Assembly: GCF_000720485.1 (NCBI RefSeq)
Contig: NZ_JOAX01000008.1
Span: 62,001-126,000, forward strand
Origin: Streptomyces ochraceiscleroticus
Lineage (GTDB): Bacteria; Actinomycetota; Actinomycetes; Streptomycetales; Streptomycetaceae
Length of the DNA stretch: 64,000 nucleotides
Direction: 5' to 3'
Shown here: positions 60,890 through 64,000 of the stretch, in pieces
Layout of the letters: every line of letters begins with the position of its first letter
How positions within the stretch are numbered: position 1 is the first letter of the stretch
Made by a program: the position numbers and the translations under genes
Notes under the pieces: generated by a model
The model's input: only the letters and a program-made list of their open reading frames with translations
Database searches by the model: none
Told to the model about the DNA's origin: nothing

Positions 60890-61036
60890 GCGGTTCATCG
60901 TAAGCGGCGGGCGGCCCGCCCGTCCCCCTTCCGTACAGCACCGTGCTACGCGCGTCACGCCGTTCCCCGGCCCCGTTGTCCGGCCCGTCGTGCGGCTCCG
61001 GCCGGCCGCCGGGCCCGTACGGCGCCGGGCCGGCCC

Positions 61037-62251
61037 TCACGCCAGGTCGGCCGCGCAGTGTCCGTCGTCGGTCGCGCAGCTCACGCCCGCGACCGCGCCG
61101 ACCCCGACGAGTGCGAAGTTGGCCAGGCTCTGCGTGCCGCGGGCGAAGTACCCCGCGTGCCCGTCCGCGCCCGCCGCGGACAGCACCCGGGAGCCGAACG
61201 CCGGGTCCACCGGGTCGGCGCCGTGCCCCAGCCCGCCCAGCTCCAGGTTCGGGATGTCCTGGATCCAGTCGTCGGAGTCCCGCATCGCCCACACCCGGGC
61301 GGTGGTGTGCAGCGCGGCGGTGTTCTGGGCGCGCATGCCAGGGCTGCCCGCCACCACGATGTCGCCGACCCGGGAGGGCAGCGCGCGGGCCGCCACGCCG
61401 CAGACCACGGAGCCGTAGCTGTGGCAGAACAGCGAGACGTCGGCGCCGGTCGGCAGCGCGCCGATCATCGACTCCAGGCGCTGCGCGCCCGCCTGTGCCA
61501 TCTGGCCGGCCGCCGCGTCCACGCCGATGCCGGCGGGCGCGGTGTAGTCGGCCCAGGCGATCACGGCCGTACGGGCGTCGGGACGCACCGCGCGCTCCGC
61601 GTCGTACAGCGAGGACGCCATGCCCACCGGGGCCCGGACGGCCTGCTTGGTCCGCTCGAAGTTCACCAGATTGGTGTCCACGCCGGGCACCACGACCGAC
61701 ACCCGGCGGGCGTGCGTGAGATCGCCGAAGACCTCGGCGGCACGGCCGCCGGCGGCCGGGTCGAAGGACAGGATCTGCCGCCCGGGCCGCATCATCGAGT
61801 CCAGGCGGTGCATCAGCCGGCCGGCGTCCTGGCGCCCCTCCGGCGTCAGCCGCGCGTCGTGCGAGCGCCGCGCGGCCACGTCGCGTGCCTGGTCCATGGC
61901 CTTGCGGTTGGCCTGGTAGCGCAGCGTGGCGGGGGCGCCGGCCATGTTGCCGACGGCGAGCGGATAGCGGTCGGCCAGCCGCAGCCGGTCGGCCTTGCGC
62001 AGTCCGGCGAAGAACGCGGCGATACGGTGCGGACCCGCGGCCGGGTCGGGCAGCCGGTGGCCGTGGAAGGTGGCGCCCGCCCAGGCGGCCCGGGAGCTGC
62101 CCAGCGGATCGGTGTCCCCCTTGGTACCTCTGATGCCCGTCCAGCCGGTCACCGCGAGCATCACGAACACCACCACCAGGGCGAGTGCCGCACGCCAGGC
62201 GGAGGACTGCAGAAAACCGGGGGGAGCGCCGAGCTCGGAGAAGGAAGTCAC
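61037..62251 (-). CDS. alpha/beta hydrolase, DUF1023 family (copy 2)
   Basis: A 404-residue paralogue of the 56501-57709 gene. One N-terminal TM or signal anchor (LALVVVFVMLAVTGW) is followed by an ~80-residue helical lead and the hydrolase fold: LSFDPAAGGRAAEVFGDL, VVVPGVDTNLVNFERT, nucleophile LFCHSYGSVVCGVA and DWIQDIPNLELGGLGHGADP. C-terminal cysteines (VSCATDDGHC) may form a disulfide outside the cell. The GTG at 62251 starts close to the anchor; a longer start at 62308 is possible. Substrate unknown. Confidence 0.85.
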   Translation of the reverse strand: MTSFSELGAPPGFLQSSAWRAALALVVVFVMLAVTGWTGIRGTKGDTDPLGSSRAAWAGATFHGHRLPDPAAGPHRIAAFFAGLRKADRLRLADRYPLAVGNMAGAPATLRYQANRKAMDQARDVAARRSHDARLTPEGRQDAGRLMHRLDSMMRPGRQILSFDPAAGGRAAEVFGDLTHARRVSVVVPGVDTNLVNFERTKQAVRAPVGMASSLYDAERAVRPDARTAVIAWADYTAPAGIGVDAAAGQMAQAGAQRLESMIGALPTGADVSLFCHSYGSVVCGVAARALPSRVGDIVVAGSPGMRAQNTAALHTTARVWAMRDSDDWIQDIPNLELGGLGHGADPVDPAFGSRVLSAAGADGHAGYFARGTQSLANFALVGVGAVAGVSCATDDGHCAADLA

Positions 62252-62363
62252 CGCGGGACAGCCTAGGAGACGGCGTGCGGCGGCCGTGGATTGGGTGAGA
62301 CAACTCACGTTTCGCTGTGGGTCATTAGGGTCACAACGGACACTTCACGCCCGTTTGTCCTGC

Positions 62364-63062
62364 TCAGGCGTGCGGCGGCTTGCTCGCGTGGTCGCGCTGA
62401 GGGGTGGTTTTCCGCCACTCGCCGGCGATCGCCGGAATGATGCCGTCCAGATGCTGCTCGGTGGTCGCGCGGATGGACTCCACGCTGCACTCCCCGGCCT
62501 CGCCCCACAGCCGCCCGGCCAGCCGCATCACGCCGCTGAACGCCGCCACCACGATCCGCGGCCGCGGATCGGTCGCCACGTCCAGGCCCTCGCGCCCGGC
62601 GATGACCGTGGCGATCAGCTCCTCCAGCTCGGAGCTGCGCCGCAGGTGGGCCGCGACCAGCGCGGGTGTCGACTCGATCATCTGGTACGTCCGCATGTGC
62701 AGCTCGACCGGGATGATCGACTCGATCACCTGGCCGAGGTCGTCCCAGGCCAGCAGGACGGCGTTACGGAGCGCCTCCAGCGGGGGCTCGGCGGCCGGAC
62801 GGGCCCGCAGCGCCTCCAGGAAGCGCGCCTCCACTATCTCCTGGACGGCGAAGACCACGTCCTCCTTGGTGGTGAAGTACCGGAAGAACGTCCGCTGGGA
62901 GACGTCGACCGCCTCGGCGATCTCGTCGATCGTGGTGCGGTCGTACCCCTGCTGGGTGCACAGCTCCAGCGCGGCGCGGATCAGCGCGTCGTGCGTACGC
63001 CGCTTCTTCCGCTCGCGCAGTCCGCACCGCAGCCCCTCACGCGGCGTCATCTCGGCCCTCAT
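62364..63062 (-). CDS. TetR-family regulator, divergent from MFS pump
   Basis: A 232-residue repressor. The HTH is in TTIDEIAEAVDVSQRTFFRY (residues ~45-65), following a Lys/Arg-rich head. The ligand-binding half has no diagnostic features. It is divergent from an EmrB/QacA-type efflux gene, and two direct repeats in the promoter look like its operators. By analogy it should be released by a pump substrate. The start ATG at 63062 has GGAGGG just upstream. Confidence 0.9.
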   Translation of the reverse strand: MRAEMTPREGLRCGLRERKKRRTHDALIRAALELCTQQGYDRTTIDEIAEAVDVSQRTFFRYFTTKEDVVFAVQEIVEARFLEALRARPAAEPPLEALRNAVLLAWDDLGQVIESIIPVELHMRTYQMIESTPALVAAHLRRSSELEELIATVIAGREGLDVATDPRPRIVVAAFSGVMRLAGRLWGEAGECSVESIRATTEQHLDGIIPAIAGEWRKTTPQRDHASKPPHA

Positions 63063-63110
63063 GCGCCGCCCTCCTTGGTGGATCAGTGCTGCTCACGATA
63101 CCTGTGAGCT

Positions 63111-63161
63111 AACTGACAGTTACTGACGGACGAAAGGCTTTGTCAACTGTCAGTCACTGAC
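63111..63161. promoter_or_regulatory. duplicated TetR operator and leaderless MFS promoter
   Basis: AACTGACAGTTACTGAC (63111-63127) and AACTGTCAGTCACTGAC (63145-63161) are 17-bp direct repeats with two mismatches, 34 bp apart. TTGTCA (63140-63145) and TAATGT (63164-63169), 18 bp apart, form a likely promoter whose spacer is the second repeat. The MFS ATG begins 8 bp after the -10, implying a leaderless mRNA. Confidence 0.7.
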
Positions 63162-63176
63162 ATTAATGTCGGGGGC

Positions 63177-64000
63177 ATGAGCTCACAGACCCCGGTAGCC
63201 GAGGCGATACCGGACATACCGATCCCGGAGCCGCGCAGGGGGCTGCGTGGCCATCCCTGGCTGACCCTCTTCTCCGTCGCCATCGGCGTGATGATGGTGG
63301 CCCTCGACGGCACGATCGTCGCCATCGCCAACCCGGCCATCCAGCAGGACCTCGGCGCCACGCTCGCCGACGTCCAATGGATCACCAACGGGTACCTCCT
63401 CGCGCTGGCCGTCGCGCTGATCACGGCCGGCAAGCTCGGTGACCGCTTCGGCCACCGGCAGACCTTCCTCATCGGTGTGGTCGGCTTCGCCCTCGCCTCC
63501 GGGGCCATCGGTCTCTCCAGTGAGGTGTCGCTGGTCATCGTCTTCCGCGTCCTGCAGGGACTCTTCGGCGCGCTGCTGATGCCGGCCGCGCTCGGCCTGC
63601 TGCGCGCGACCTTCCCGGCCGAGAAGCTCAACATGGCCATCGGCATCTGGGGCATGGTCATCGGCGCGTCCACCGCCGGCGGCCCGATCGTCGGCGGCCT
63701 GCTCGTCGAGCACGTCAACTGGCAGTCCGTCTTCTTCATCAACGTGCCCGTCGGCGTCGTGGCCCTCCTCCTCGGCCTGGTGATCCTTAAGGACCACCGC
63801 GCGAAGAACGCCCCGCGCTCCTTCGACATCCCCGGCATCGTGCTGCTGTCCGGCGCGATGTTCTGCCTGATCTGGGCCCTGATCAAGGCCGGCGAGTGGG
63901 GCTGGGGCGACGGTAAGACCTGGGGCTTCCTGATCGGCTCGATCGTGCTCTTCGTGCTCTTCGGCATCCTGGAGACCAAGGTCCGCGAGCCGCTGATCCC
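63177..64000 (+). CDS. MFS drug efflux transporter, DHA2 (EmrB/QacA) family, 3' end beyond window
   Basis: The first ~275 residues of a 14-TM-type proton-driven exporter. Motif A is GKLGDRFGHRQTFLIG after TM2, motif D1 is VALDGTIVAIANPAIQQDL in TM1 and motif C-like GMVIGASTAGGPIVGGLLVE is in TM5. TM1-8 are visible before the edge. The ATG at 63177 sits directly behind the promoter. The divergent TetR gene is its likely repressor. Substrate unknown. Confidence 0.9.
   Translation, partial: MSSQTPVAEAIPDIPIPEPRRGLRGHPWLTLFSVAIGVMMVALDGTIVAIANPAIQQDLGATLADVQWITNGYLLALAVALITAGKLGDRFGHRQTFLIGVVGFALASGAIGLSSEVSLVIVFRVLQGLFGALLMPAALGLLRATFPAEKLNMAIGIWGMVIGASTAGGPIVGGLLVEHVNWQSVFFINVPVGVVALLLGLVILKDHRAKNAPRSFDIPGIVLLSGAMFCLIWALIKAGEWGWGDGKTWGFLIGSIVLFVLFGILETKVREPLI

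Overview
The window is a high-GC actinobacterial chromosome segment, almost certainly Streptomyces. Almost every gene has G/C at third codon positions and many use GTG starts. The PucR-type regulator FasR precedes fabD-fabH-acpP-fabF, and mycothiol-type redox proteins and an MreB-like paralogue are present. No CRISPR array, insertion sequence, rRNA or phage module was seen.

Layout. 1-2157: the 5' part of a xylulokinase gene, a YtxH-like protein, two tandem tRNA-Asn genes and a CAT-anticodon tRNA. 2158-4433: a relatively AT-rich intergenic stretch, then two decayed genes, a DAO-type FAD oxidoreductase and a class II DAHP synthase. 4434-16722: a complete-looking phenylacetate (paa) catabolic locus. 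paaN-J-F-H-G and paaA-B-C-D-E run leftward; paaI-paaK and a TetR regulator run rightward. PaaR-like operators lie before paaA and in the paaN/paaI divergent region. 16975-18006: thioredoxin and a histidine phosphatase. 18053-30680: a leftward, mostly overlapping envelope/glycan locus with an MreB-like protein, four methyltransferase or Trm112-type genes, a condensation-domain (PapA-like) acyltransferase, a 1514-residue AftD-like arabinofuranosyltransferase homologue, a GT4 glycosyltransferase and a DUF3068 protein. 30951-34184: a 48-residue membrane peptide and redox/stress genes (DsbA-like nitroreductase, MarR regulator, MDR oxidoreductase, Ohr). 34367-40159: an autoregulated ribose operon, rbsR-A-C-B-K, behind two identical palindromic operators. 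40170-45885: a leftward group with an ornithine cyclodeaminase homologue, an unusual nitrilase-VanX fusion, a secreted pyroglutamyl-peptidase-like protein, aldose 1-epimerase and an SGNH hydrolase. 46212-52791: a DUF3145 protein, a MerR-controlled dehydrogenase and the fatty-acid synthesis operon with FasR. 52954-64000: pirin, a serine beta-lactamase-like hydrolase, a MerR regulator, a membrane acyltransferase, two paralogous DUF1023 hydrolases around a two-component system and a DUF4429 protein, and a divergent TetR/MFS efflux pair cut by the window end.

How the genes work together. The paa genes would activate phenylacetate to its CoA thioester (PaaK), epoxidise and isomerise the ring (PaaABCDE, PaaG), then run aldehyde oxidation and beta-oxidation (PaaN, F, H, J). 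The ring-opening MaoC hydratase domain that PaaZ carries in enterics is absent from PaaN. The rbs genes import and phosphorylate ribose. FabD/H/AcpP/FabF start and elongate fatty acids under FasR.

Most notable: the AftD/PapA/DUF3068 envelope locus in an organism not expected to make arabinogalactan; the nitrilase-VanX fusion; two nearly identical MerR-type promoters with 19-bp spacers and apparently leaderless transcripts; and the relic aromatic biosynthetic genes beside the tRNA and paa loci.
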